Assembly: GCA_047618185.1 (NCBI GenBank)
Contig: JBLHKZ010000015.1
Location: 1-38,674 of the forward strand
DNA: 38,674 bases
Direction of reading: 5' to 3'
From: JAYPEY01 sp047618185
GTDB taxonomy: Bacteria; Verrucomicrobiota; Verrucomicrobiia; Limisphaerales; JAYPEY01
Part shown: piece by piece, positions 17,907 through 24,861 of the stretch
Numbering within the stretch: the stretch's first letter is position 1
Layout: each line of letters starts with the position of its first letter
The notes under the pieces: model-generated
Databases searched by the model: none
What the model saw: the letters and a program-made list of their open reading frames with translations, nothing else
Told to the model about the DNA's origin: nothing
Position numbers and translations under genes: made by a program

Positions 17907-18141
17907 GAATCCCAACGGGATTCCGTCTTATAGCCCAGAGTTGCCGCAACCCTGGGTATGACGCGCAAAAGGTGAAGCAACCCTGAAGGGGTTGTGTCCG
18001 GTCGCGATCAATTGGCGCTATGCTATGCCGACGTCGTTCGGGCGGGATGGACGCAACCCCTTTGGGGTTGTTCACAAAATGGGGGAATTGAACCCAGGGT
18101 AGAAGCAACCCTGGGCTGTAGGACGCAACCCCTTTGGGGTA
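17907..18141. repeat. Cluster of short hairpins built on CAACCC/GGGTTG and related palindromes
   Basis: In the 451-bp sigma-VWA spacer (17876-18326) at least six short palindromes occur in a row: GAATCCC-AAC-GGGATTC (17907-17923); CCCAGAGTTGC paired with GCAACCCTGGG (~17933-17955); CAACCC-TGAAG-GGGTTG (17978-17994); CAACCCC-TTT-GGGGTTG (18054-18070); CCCAGGGT paired with ACCCTGGG (18093-18115); and CAACCCC-TTT-GGGGTAG (18126-18142). Several are preceded by GACG or GAAG, suggesting one repeat family in several degenerate copies. No protein is encoded here. A role in mRNA stability or termination between the two genes is possible. Confidence 0.75.
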
Positions 18142-18174
18142 GTGAAATGGCAGTGCTGGGAATGGCCGGGGCAT

Positions 18175-18284
18175 CCGGTAGGGATGCGCTGCTGCGCGTC
18201 CGTGGCATGTCAAATCGATCGAGGAACGCCGGCGCTTCATGGGATTCGCCTTCGCTCGGACACGCGGCAGCGCGTCCCTACCGG
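18175..18284. repeat. Imperfect 28-bp inverted repeat
   Basis: Arms 18175-18202 (CCGGTAGGGATGCGCTGCTG...) and 18257-18284 match as reverse complements at 25 of 28 positions; the three differences are all transitions. The arms flank a 54-bp centre. It adjoins the hairpin cluster and sits just downstream of the sigma factor gene, so it could double as its terminator, though no T tract is present. Sequence and size suggest a dispersed palindromic repeat distinct from the other families in this window. Confidence 0.75.
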
Positions 18285-18326
18285 GACACAATTTCGTCGC
18301 ATGCTTCGGATTTTGCTGATCGCGCT

Positions 18327-18879
18327 TCATGCTTCGCCTCCTGCGGTCTTGATGTGTTTGGCCAGTTCTTTGAGCGCGTGGTGGAGAATGAAGCCGACAT
18401 TGCCGACGGTGATTTCCATGAGGGAGCTGATTTCCTTGTAGGAGAGGCCTTCCTCGAATTTGAGCCGCAGCAGTTCGCGTTTGCGCTCGTCGAGGGCCTT
18501 GAGCCCGAGGCGCGCGTGGCCGATGGCCTCCATGCGCTGCAGATATTCGTCGGGCAGGGGGCTCCACGTTGACGGGCACATCGGCGTCGCCGTCTTCGGC
18601 CTCGAAATCGACGGACACGATCTTTTTCCGGGCGCGATGGTGGTTCATCGCGAGGTTGTGGATGGTCCGGTAGAGCCAGGGGCGGGGCTGCCGGACGGTG
18701 TCAAAATGAGTGTGCAATTTCATGAACGCATCCTGCACGAGGTCCTGCGAGGTGTCCTCGTCCTGAGTGAGCTTGAACGCGTATCGCAACAACGGCGCCT
18801 CAAGAGCTGTAAACAGCTCCCCGACGGACTCCGGCTCCAGCGCGTTTGACCCTGCGTTGTCTGGCATCGCTATTGGCAT
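18327..18879 (-). CDS. ECF-type RNA polymerase sigma factor with apparent frameshift
   Basis: Two overlapping minus-strand frames together make one sigma factor of about 180 residues, the normal ECF length. The first frame (from 18879) has region 2: LLRYAFKLTQDEDTSQDLVQ, then AFMKLHTHF and RPWLYRTIHNLAMNHHRARK. The second frame (ending 18327) has the linker LPDEYLQRMEAIGHARLGLK and region 4 with its helix-turn-helix: DERKRELLRLKFEEGLSYKE, ISSLMEITVGNVGFILHHAL. They join at a run of five C on the coding strand (plus-strand G run 18557-18561); removing one base reads VNVEPLPDEYLQR, a natural junction. A sequencing error, a true inactivating insertion, or slippage could explain it. An alternative start ATG lies at 18867. 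Downstream on the same strand is the anti-sigma-like VWA gene, its likely partner. Confidence 0.8.
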
Positions 18880-18954
18880 CTAATCAGGATCGGCGAGTGG
18901 CGGCGCCGGCGCTTTCCCTGCTTTTGGACCGTATTGGAAAACGCATTCAGTCAT
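18880..18954 (-). other. Possible 24-codon leader ORF abutting the sigma start
   Basis: An ATG at 18954 opens a 24-codon frame (MTECVFQYGPKAGKAPAPPL...) whose TAG (18880-18882) ends immediately before the sigma factor ATG at 18879. Translational coupling would be possible, but there is no ribosome binding site and no conservation evidence, so chance is likely. The rest of the 18880-19265 gap holds only the inverted repeat at 19134-19233. Confidence 0.2.
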
Positions 18955-19133
18955 AGGACACCCTGATTGAGGCTTTCTTAGGGGAATTATGAATTTTTTT
19001 CTTCCTGGCCTGGCGAACGGCTCGAATGTAGCGCCTTTGTGGGCGGATACCACAGGTTTGAGCGTTGGTGTCTGACGGCAAATGGAGTGGAAAGGCTCAC
19101 GAAATTGGATACTGTGTGGCTGGCCGACATAAG

Positions 19134-19233
19134 AAAGCGGCAGAGGACAGCCGCAGTCCAAGCCGTGTCGGACCGCGGACGGACCATGGAAAGCGCGATA
19201 GCGTCTTGGACTGCGGCTGTCCTCTGCCGCTTT
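19134..19233. repeat. 100-bp inverted-repeat element, copy 1
   Basis: Arms 19134-19162 (AAAGCGGCAGAGGACAGCCG...) and 19205-19233 are perfect 29-bp reverse complements around a 42-bp centre containing TGTCGGAC and CCATGGAA. A homologous copy lies at 36422-36521, including a similar centre. It sits between the sigma factor gene and the esterase gene ending at 19266, within a 386-bp gap. The form is that of a non-autonomous REP/MITE-like palindrome; no transposase is adjacent. Confidence 0.88.
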
Positions 19234-19265
19234 TGAGTCCGTGGAATTTCCCCAAGCCTATCCCG

Positions 19266-20177
19266 CTATTTCTCCAGAACGCCCAAACCCCTCAGCCAGG
19301 TCTCACAGCGTTTTGGCCAATTTGAGACTTCCAGCTCCGAGGCGCGCAGGCCGTAGCCATGGCCGCCTTTGGCGTAAAGGTGCATCTCAGCCGGGACTTT
19401 GGCCTGCTTCAGCGCGAGGTAGTAAAAAAGCGCGTTCTCAACCCGGATGCCATCGTCCTCGGTCATGATGATGATCGTCGGCGGCGTTTTGGAGCTCACG
19501 GGCAATTCGGGCGCGATCTTGTTGCTGCCGTCTTTCAGGGTCAGGTAGGCCGGATAAATCAGCATGGAAAAATCGGGGCGGCAATTGACGTCGTCGTTGT
19601 GATCGATCGGGCTGTAGGCGCGCTTCGCGAAATTATTACTGGCGGCGGCGGTGAGATGACCGCCCGCCGAGAATCCCATGATGCCGATGCGATTGGGGTC
19701 GATGCCCCACTGTTTCGCGTGCTGGCGGACCATGCCCATGGCGCGCTGGGCGTCCTCAAGCGGGGCCTCGTGTTTCGCGCGGCCCTTGCGGCGGCCGACC
19801 CGGTATTTCAGCAGCACACCGGTGACGCCGATGGAGTTGAGCCACTCGACGACTTCCGTTCCTTCGAGGTCGAGCGCGAGGATGTTGTATCCGCCGCCGG
19901 GGCAGACGACGACGGCGGCGCCGGTGTCGATTTCCTTCGCGGGCTTGTGGACGGTGATCGTCGGCGCGGAAACATTCTGCCAGATGATGATTTTCTTTTT
20001 GGCGTCGGGCTTGGGCGGACGTTCGCCCTCTTCGCCGACATTGCCTTTTTCGCCTGGCGCGCCGTTGGGCCAGAGGTGGATGGGGCCGAAGGTGTCGGCA
20101 GCAAAGGCGGGGGAAAGGAGACTTAAAACGATCGCTACAGCGAGGATCTGGATGAAAAAGCGGGGGCTGGATTTCAT
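19266..20177 (-). CDS. Secreted alpha/beta-hydrolase (acetylxylan-esterase-like)
   Basis: From the ATG at 20177 (MKSSPRFFIQILAVAIVLSL, a signal peptide ending PAFAAD) this is 303 residues; the ATG at 20186 is an equally usable start three codons upstream. Landmarks of the family follow: LWPNGAPGEKG near the mature N-terminus, the oxyanion-loop motif VVCPGGGYN (~90-98), the nucleophile elbow GFSAGG (Ser ~170), an acidic residue in TEDDG (~241) and the catalytic His in GGHGYG (~273). These mark the BD-FAE/endo-1,4-xylanase-like esterases, often acting on acetylated plant or algal polysaccharides. The protein is probably periplasmic or extracellular. It is divergent from the second esterase at 20267 (89 bp between starts), so the two may share a control region. 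The exact substrate is unknown. Confidence 0.8.
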   Translation of the reverse strand: MKSSPRFFIQILAVAIVLSLLSPAFAADTFGPIHLWPNGAPGEKGNVGEEGERPPKPDAKKKIIIWQNVSAPTITVHKPAKEIDTGAAVVVCPGGGYNILALDLEGTEVVEWLNSIGVTGVLLKYRVGRRKGRAKHEAPLEDAQRAMGMVRQHAKQWGIDPNRIGIMGFSAGGHLTAAASNNFAKRAYSPIDHNDDVNCRPDFSMLIYPAYLTLKDGSNKIAPELPVSSKTPPTIIIMTEDDGIRVENALFYYLALKQAKVPAEMHLYAKGGHGYGLRASELEVSNWPKRCETWLRGLGVLEK

Positions 20178-20266
20178 GGGCGGCATCTTTGCCGGTCGCA
20201 GAACGAAATTCAAGATCGCCGATCTTCTGATTTGTGCTGGCCGGCCGGTTGTGTAAATTTCGCGAT

Positions 20267-21247
20267 ATGAGATTTGTTTCCGCTTTGCTAGTCGCGGCCT
20301 TTTTGTTCGCTGGCGCATCCACCTCTGTCGCGCAGAAGTCCGGCAAGCCCAAGAAGAAGGCGTCCGCGAAACAACCGACGAAATCAGCTCCCAAAGCGAC
20401 TCGTAAGAAGCAGGACAAGAAGAAGAAAAAGCCGGAGCCTTTCAAATGGGTGAACCAGCCCAAGGGCGATTTGTCGAGGGGCGTTTTTCACAAGACCTTT
20501 CGCAGTCCGTCGATGGACGCGGATGTCGGCTACTGCATTTATCTGCCGCCGAATTATTTCGCCGGCGAACGACAGACCCAGCGTTATCCGGTCGTGTATT
20601 ACCTGCACGGCGGTCGGCCGGGCAGTGAGTTGAAGAGCGTCAAGCTGGCGGGGGCGATCCACGACGCGCAATGGCACGGCGAGGTGGATCATACGATCTA
20701 CGTTTTCGTGAACGGCGGATTGCTAAGCCACTACGACATGCCGCAGCAAGGCTCCTGGGGCGAATGGGTGTTCGTGAAGGAGCTGATCCCGCATGTCGAC
20801 GATACTTTCCGCACGATCGCCGGTCGCGAAGGGCGGGGGCTTGAGGGCTTTTCACAGGGCGGGCGCGGCACGGCGAGGATCATGTTCAAGTATCCCGAGC
20901 TCTTCGTTTCGGCCGCGCCAGGCGGCGGAGGGCACGCGAGCGAGAAGCGCATTTCCGAGAGCGGCGGCTGGGAGAATGAGAACCTGAAGTTCATCAAGGG
21001 GGCGAACACCTGGGATCGCGCCCGCAGCTACGCCAAACACAAGGAGCCGAAGCTGAACATCCTGGTCTACGTCGGCGACAAGGGATTTAACTTTCACAAC
21101 AACCTCGAATGGACCGCCTTCCTGAAGACTCTGGATATCGAACATCGAATGCTGATCGTCCCCGGCGCGGAACACAGCGCGATGAAAATTTATGAGTCCC
21201 ACGGCCTGGAAATCATGCGATTTCACCAGGCGAATTTTGGGCGTTGA
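20267..21247 (+). CDS. Secreted esterase (esterase D/feruloyl-esterase-like, PF00756 type)
   Basis: The start at 20267 (MRFVSALLVAAFLFAGASTS) begins a signal peptide and gives 326 residues; an in-frame ATG 11 codons upstream would not start cleanly with it. After the signal comes a very Lys-rich linker (~24-55), then the alpha/beta-hydrolase domain: RYPVVYYLHGG (oxyanion loop, ~107-116), the nucleophile elbow LEGFSQGGRG (Ser ~196) and a C-terminal PGAEHSA with the likely catalytic His. This pattern is that of the putative-esterase family that includes feruloyl esterases and antigen 85. The basic linker may tether the enzyme to acidic cell-surface polymers (inference). Its stop codon directly abuts that of the DUF5615 gene on the other strand. 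Confidence 0.8.
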   Translation: MRFVSALLVAAFLFAGASTSVAQKSGKPKKKASAKQPTKSAPKATRKKQDKKKKKPEPFKWVNQPKGDLSRGVFHKTFRSPSMDADVGYCIYLPPNYFAGERQTQRYPVVYYLHGGRPGSELKSVKLAGAIHDAQWHGEVDHTIYVFVNGGLLSHYDMPQQGSWGEWVFVKELIPHVDDTFRTIAGREGRGLEGFSQGGRGTARIMFKYPELFVSAAPGGGGHASEKRISESGGWENENLKFIKGANTWDRARSYAKHKEPKLNILVYVGDKGFNFHNNLEWTAFLKTLDIEHRMLIVPGAEHSAMKIYESHGLEIMRFHQANFGR

Positions 21248-21580
21248 TCAGCGCACTTCGATTAGGCGGTCTCCCTGTTCGACAAGGGGTTCAATGCGAG
21301 GCAGCAGCGGCTTGAACCAATCCAGCAACGCCTTCCGACTGGTGTTGCCGACTCTGAGCCAGACGACGATTGGAGTCGTGTCTCGAGTTTGGTTTCGGCG
21401 ATGGGCGAAATCTTCGTCCTTGGTCAAAATGATCGCCTCATGCTCCAACGCGTAGTCCCAGACTGCAGAATCATTGGCGTCCCGCATTCCGAGGTCTGTG
21501 ACATGCTCGGCGGTATGGCCTTGGTCGTTAATCAATTTGGCCAGCGCAGGAGGCAACTGGGCATCGACGAGGAAGCGCAT
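21248..21580 (-). CDS. DUF5615 PIN-like toxin
   Basis: This 110-residue protein begins MRFLVDAQLPPALAKLI and contains DANDSAVWDYA and IILTKDEDFAHR. These acidic positions (Asp6, the DAND and KDED clusters) are the hallmark of the DUF5615/Mut7-C-like PIN-domain family, presumed metal-dependent ribonucleases. It lies three bases downstream of the DUF433 gene, which is the usual antitoxin partner, so the pair is a predicted type II toxin-antitoxin module. The stop codon shares the palindrome TGATCA (21245-21250) with the stop of the convergent esterase gene, leaving no spacer. RNase activity is inferred from family. Confidence 0.85.
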   Translation of the reverse strand: MRFLVDAQLPPALAKLINDQGHTAEHVTDLGMRDANDSAVWDYALEHEAIILTKDEDFAHRRNQTRDTTPIVVWLRVGNTSRKALLDWFKPLLPRIEPLVEQGDRLIEVR

Positions 21581-21583
21581 GGC

Positions 21584-21802
21584 TTACCGGGCGAGGATTA
21601 CCGGATGGTCAGATTGGGCGGCGGCGTACTCAAGGCACGCCGCGATGTCCTCGGCTTCCAGATCAGGAAAGTCTTCCAGAATCTCCGCCTGGGTCAGATT
21701 GGCTGCGAGCAGATCGAGCACGTCCTTGACACGAATGCGCATGCCCCGGATGCACGGCCGGCCTCCGCATTGTTCCGGGTTAAAGGTGATACGCTCGTTC
21801 AT
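21584..21802 (-). CDS. DUF433 antitoxin
   Basis: This 72-residue protein has the typical DUF433 core: ITFNPEQCGGRPCIRGMRIR, then VKDVLDLLAANLTQAEILED and FPDLEAEDIAACLEYA. The family has a winged-helix-like DNA-binding fold and acts as antitoxin and probable autorepressor for the adjacent DUF5615 toxin, whose start lies three bases after this stop. A poor promoter-like pair (TTTACG, 17 bp, TATCTA at 21809-21837, minus strand) lies just upstream of the ATG. The length is normal for the family. Confidence 0.85.
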   Translation of the reverse strand: MNERITFNPEQCGGRPCIRGMRIRVKDVLDLLAANLTQAEILEDFPDLEAEDIAACLEYAAAQSDHPVILAR

Positions 21803-21864
21803 GCTTCATAGATAGGTTACTCAACGAACGGCGTAAAGCGACGAGTTTGGGCGGTATTCTTAAT

Positions 21865-23352
21865 TCACGCCCCCATGTTCTTCTTGATCTCTTTCAGCTG
21901 CTTGAACTCGGGCCGTTTCTTGTAGAATTCGTCGAGGGGATAGCAGCCGCTGACCATGCCGTTGCGCGGGGCGGTGGTGCAGTCGCTGAACGTGCGGCAG
22001 ATCAGCTTTTTGGTGAGTTCTTTTCCTTCAATCGGGTCGGTGAGGATCTGGGGATAGCTGAGCACGACGCGGCCGAGGCCGATGGCGTCGGCCCAGCCGT
22101 TGCGAAGGATATACTGGGAGACCTGCGGCAGGTATTCCTGGAGGTAACTGTAGCCCGAGCCGACGATGGCCAGGCCGGCCGGCGCCTGGGCCTTCATCTG
22201 TCGCACGATCTCAATCTGTCGGGCGACGTCGATCAGTGGGTCGTTGGCGGGCTGGTAGCCGTCGGAGGGCGGGTAGGCGGCGGGGCGTTGGATGTGCGGC
22301 GTGTAGTAGGGCGAGCCGGCGGAGGTGTTGAGAATCTTCACGCCGAGTTCGCCGCAGAGTTCCATGAACTTCACGGTCTCGCTGATCTCCGGCTCGACGG
22401 GATTGTCCGGGTTCGTGCTGAAGGCGAATTTGTAGGGCAGGCAATTTGAAAAATCCTCGGGGATGCCGGGGCCGAGCTTGCCGGGTTTGGACAGCTCCGG
22501 GTCCGGGCGATGCGCGACGAAATCGAAGGTGCTTAGGCGGACCGCGAAATCAATCGGACTGCCGCTGGCTCGGATGCCTTCGACGATTTCGCGGAGGATG
22601 CGGGTGCGGTTTTCGAAGGAGCCGCCGTATTTGCCGGGGCGATTGAAGGCGCTGAGGAATTCATGCAGCAGGTAGCCGTGGCAGTGCTTGATATCCACGA
22701 AATCCGCGCCGACGTCCCAGGCGATTTGCGCGGCTTCGATGTATTTCTGGATTAACTGCTCGACGTCGCTGTCGCTGAGAATCTGATCGTCGCTGGTGAC
22801 GTTGAATTTCTGGTCCAGAATCGGGTGGCGGTAAGCGACTTTCGACTCCCAACGCATCTTGTCGTGCGGACGGCAGAAGCGGCCGGAATGCGTAAGCTGA
22901 AAACCGATGACCAGATCGTCGGAGGTATCGTAGCGCTCCTCGTGGGCGTCGATCAGCGTTTTGCGAAGCTTGGCGAAGTCCGCCTTGTTCTCGTCGCAGA
23001 TGATGAGCTGATTGGGATTGGCGCGGCCATCGGGGCGAACGGCCATGGCCTCGCCGCCGCAGATCATTTTGGCTCCGCTTTCGCCGAAGCGTTGCCAGCG
23101 GCGGAGCATTTCTTCAGTGACTCCGCCGGTGGTTGTGCCGTCCCAGCCTTCCATGGGATGCAGCGCGATGCGATTGCCGATCTGCTTGCCGTTGACGACG
23201 AGGTTGTCGATGGGCGCTGCGACCGGGGAGTCGGGCCCGGTGATGATGGCGTCGTCGCAGGGCAGTTCGATGCCGAGCGAATCGACCAGCGCCCGAAAGG
23301 CCTCGACGGTTTTGAGCGTCGGGATGCGGGTAAGTTTGAAGGGGGCAGCCAT
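21865..23352 (-). CDS. Old Yellow Enzyme-type NADH:flavin oxidoreductase
   Basis: This 495-residue protein is an FMN-binding TIM barrel of the OYE family. Visible landmarks are NRIALHPMEGWDG near the N-terminus, LVIGFQLTHSGRF (substrate/FMN region), VDIKHCHGYLLHEFLSAFNR with the conserved HGYL, YGGSFENRTRI, and a phosphate-binding end in DAIGLGRVVLSYP. Near the C-terminus CRTFSDCTTAPRNGMVSGC has three Cys; the last two are spaced C-x11-C as in the iron-sulphur motif of 2,4-dienoyl-CoA reductase relatives, but the first pair is not CxxC, so a cluster is doubtful. No C-terminal second Rossmann domain follows. It is the last gene of a minus-strand group with a GH88-like hydrolase and an SDR, suggesting reduction of an unsaturated sugar product (inference). 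Confidence 0.8.
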   Translation of the reverse strand: MAAPFKLTRIPTLKTVEAFRALVDSLGIELPCDDAIITGPDSPVAAPIDNLVVNGKQIGNRIALHPMEGWDGTTTGGVTEEMLRRWQRFGESGAKMICGGEAMAVRPDGRANPNQLIICDENKADFAKLRKTLIDAHEERYDTSDDLVIGFQLTHSGRFCRPHDKMRWESKVAYRHPILDQKFNVTSDDQILSDSDVEQLIQKYIEAAQIAWDVGADFVDIKHCHGYLLHEFLSAFNRPGKYGGSFENRTRILREIVEGIRASGSPIDFAVRLSTFDFVAHRPDPELSKPGKLGPGIPEDFSNCLPYKFAFSTNPDNPVEPEISETVKFMELCGELGVKILNTSAGSPYYTPHIQRPAAYPPSDGYQPANDPLIDVARQIEIVRQMKAQAPAGLAIVGSGYSYLQEYLPQVSQYILRNGWADAIGLGRVVLSYPQILTDPIEGKELTKKLICRTFSDCTTAPRNGMVSGCYPLDEFYKKRPEFKQLKEIKKNMGA

Positions 23353-23394
23353 GGCTATTTGAGATCTGAAATTTCAGATTTGAGATTCTGGAGA
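23353..23394. repeat. AT-rich ATCTGAAATTTCA-type repeat spacer
   Basis: The 42-bp gap before the OYE gene is made largely of variants of the unit ATCTGAAATTTCAGATTTGAG, which contains the palindrome CTGAAATTTCAG. A similar tract (TTTGAGATCGGAGATTTGAA) lies in the spacer just upstream of the GH88 gene (24784-24825). The composition is clearly more AT-rich than the surrounding genes. Its function is unknown. Confidence 0.6.
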
Positions 23395-24783
23395 TTAGGC
23401 TTGGAGGCAGCCGTAGAAGGTGAGGTATTTTTCGTTCCGGGCTTCCCGTTGGATGAGGAGGGCGAGTTCGCGGGCGTGGTAGTCGCCCCACATGGAGCTT
23501 TCTCCGCAGGGAATCTTCTGGCCGGGCGGGATGTGATCCCAGCCATTGGGGCGATGGTAGATCGAATGCAGGATCAGGCCCTGGTGCTTCGGGTCGGTGG
23601 AGAGATAGGGCTCGTCGAAGATCGTGCGGGCGACGGTCAGTCCGGCCTGGCGATAGCGTTTGCCATCGTCGGTCGCGCCTTTGGAAATGAGATAATTTCC
23701 GAGACGGATCAGGCCTTGCGCGGCGATGGCGGCGGCCGAGCTGTCCACGGGCTCCCAGGGGTTGTAGGGATCGGCTGGCTGCTTCAGGAAATTGCCGAGA
23801 CGATGGAGATTTGGCGCGCCTGTGTCCCACATGGGAACGCCGCAGGTGGGCGTGTGCTCCAGGTAAAAGTCCGCCGTGGCTTTGGCTGCTTCGAGCATGA
23901 CCTTCTCGATCGTTGCGCCGCGGCCGGCGTTGATCTCGTCGTCGCTGAGCGTGTCGAAGAATTCGAGTTGCTCAGCGTAACCTGTGATGGCCCAGGCGAG
24001 GCCGCGCGTCCAGGTCGTGAAGCCGGTGTAGCCCTGTTGTGAATTGGGGCAGCGGTAGTTTCCGTCGTTGAGATTGAAAATGCTCTCGTGGGCTGTCCGG
24101 CCGCGGAGGTCGTAGGCGTCGCGGCCCTCGCCGTAATAGACGCCGTATTTGGCGGTGGTTTCGGCGTGCTCCATGAGTCGTTTCAGGAGCGAGATGGGCT
24201 GGTCCATTTCGCCCATAAGCGCGTGGCCGAGTTTGTGTGCGACGGCGAGCGACCGCAGCGTCCGAAGCGTGTCGATGAAGAGCGAATGGGGGCCATTGAA
24301 GGAGTAGATGTAGCCCTTGCCGTTGGCGACCTTGGTCCAGCGCGCCGCCTGGACGGCGCCGGAAACTTTCAGCGCCAGTTCGTAAAAGTCCTGTTCGCGA
24401 TCGTCCTGCGGGATCTTTCCTTCGCGCATCAGGCGCAACAGGTTTCCATAGGTGGAAACATTGTTGAAGCCGTGGTCGTGCACGCCGATGTGCGAAACGT
24501 GCGAGGCCATGAATTCGACCGTCTTGCGGCGGCCAATCTCCAGGAAGCGTTCGTCGCCGGTGGCGTCGAACTGAAGGATCGCGGAGCCGAATTGAAAGCC
24601 CTGGGTCCATTCGGTCCAGCCCCGGGTTGTGTATTTTCCTTTAACCGTGAAGACGGGCGTGCCGTTTGCGGGCTTCCAGCTTTTCTCGATGCTGAGGATC
24701 TTTTTACCGGAAAGCTTAAAAAGCCGCTCGGTTGCGGGGAGGATCTTTTTCGGAGTGAGTCGCTTGTCTATCTTGATGGCCAT
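23395..24783 (-). CDS. Glycoside hydrolase family 88-like (unsaturated glucuronyl hydrolase)
   Basis: This 462-residue protein has an alpha/alpha-barrel style and no signal peptide. Conserved blocks include RGWTEWTQGFQFGSAILQFD, SHIGVHDHGFNNVSTYG (Asp103), ISFNGPHSLFIDTLRTLRSL-like FNGPHSLFIDTL, LNDGNYRCPNSQQGY (Asp240) and TTWTRGLAWAITGYAEQLEF. These are shared with proteins annotated as unsaturated glucuronyl hydrolases; Asp103 and Asp240 are candidate catalytic acids, but I could not verify the alignment. GH88 enzymes hydrate the 4,5-unsaturated uronic acid left by polysaccharide lyases. Cytoplasmic location fits degradation of imported oligosaccharides. It lies between an SDR and an OYE-type reductase on the same strand (gaps of 78 and 42 bp), which could process the released keto sugar. 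Confidence 0.7.
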   Translation of the reverse strand: MAIKIDKRLTPKKILPATERLFKLSGKKILSIEKSWKPANGTPVFTVKGKYTTRGWTEWTQGFQFGSAILQFDATGDERFLEIGRRKTVEFMASHVSHIGVHDHGFNNVSTYGNLLRLMREGKIPQDDREQDFYELALKVSGAVQAARWTKVANGKGYIYSFNGPHSLFIDTLRTLRSLAVAHKLGHALMGEMDQPISLLKRLMEHAETTAKYGVYYGEGRDAYDLRGRTAHESIFNLNDGNYRCPNSQQGYTGFTTWTRGLAWAITGYAEQLEFFDTLSDDEINAGRGATIEKVMLEAAKATADFYLEHTPTCGVPMWDTGAPNLHRLGNFLKQPADPYNPWEPVDSSAAAIAAQGLIRLGNYLISKGATDDGKRYRQAGLTVARTIFDEPYLSTDPKHQGLILHSIYHRPNGWDHIPPGQKIPCGESSMWGDYHARELALLIQREARNEKYLTFYGCLQA

Positions 24784-24861
24784 GGCGTCGGGGAATTTGA
24801 GATCGGAGATTTGAAATTTCAGAAGTGAATCGCAAGGCGGGCAGGTCCGCCGCTACAGGAG
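24784..24861. repeat. Spacer with AT-rich repeat and GGCGGACCTGCCCGCC-type hairpin
   Basis: The 78-bp SDR-GH88 spacer holds a second copy of the AT-rich unit (GAATTTGAGATCGGAGATTT..., ending AAATTTCAG) next to a small GC-rich palindrome. On the minus strand the palindrome reads GGCGGACCTGCCCGCC, with a 5-bp stem. Both look like fragments of dispersed intergenic repeats. Confidence 0.5.

Noticed and set aside
17907..18284. CRISPR-like array
   Set aside because: The repeats are short palindromes of unequal length and spacing with no constant spacer size and no cas genes.
17872..18326. Apparent C-terminal extension of the sigma factor into the spacer
   Set aside because: After the C run the first frame reads Arg/Pro-rich nonsense through palindromic repeats, while the true sigma region 4 is in the next frame; the extension is a frameshift artefact.
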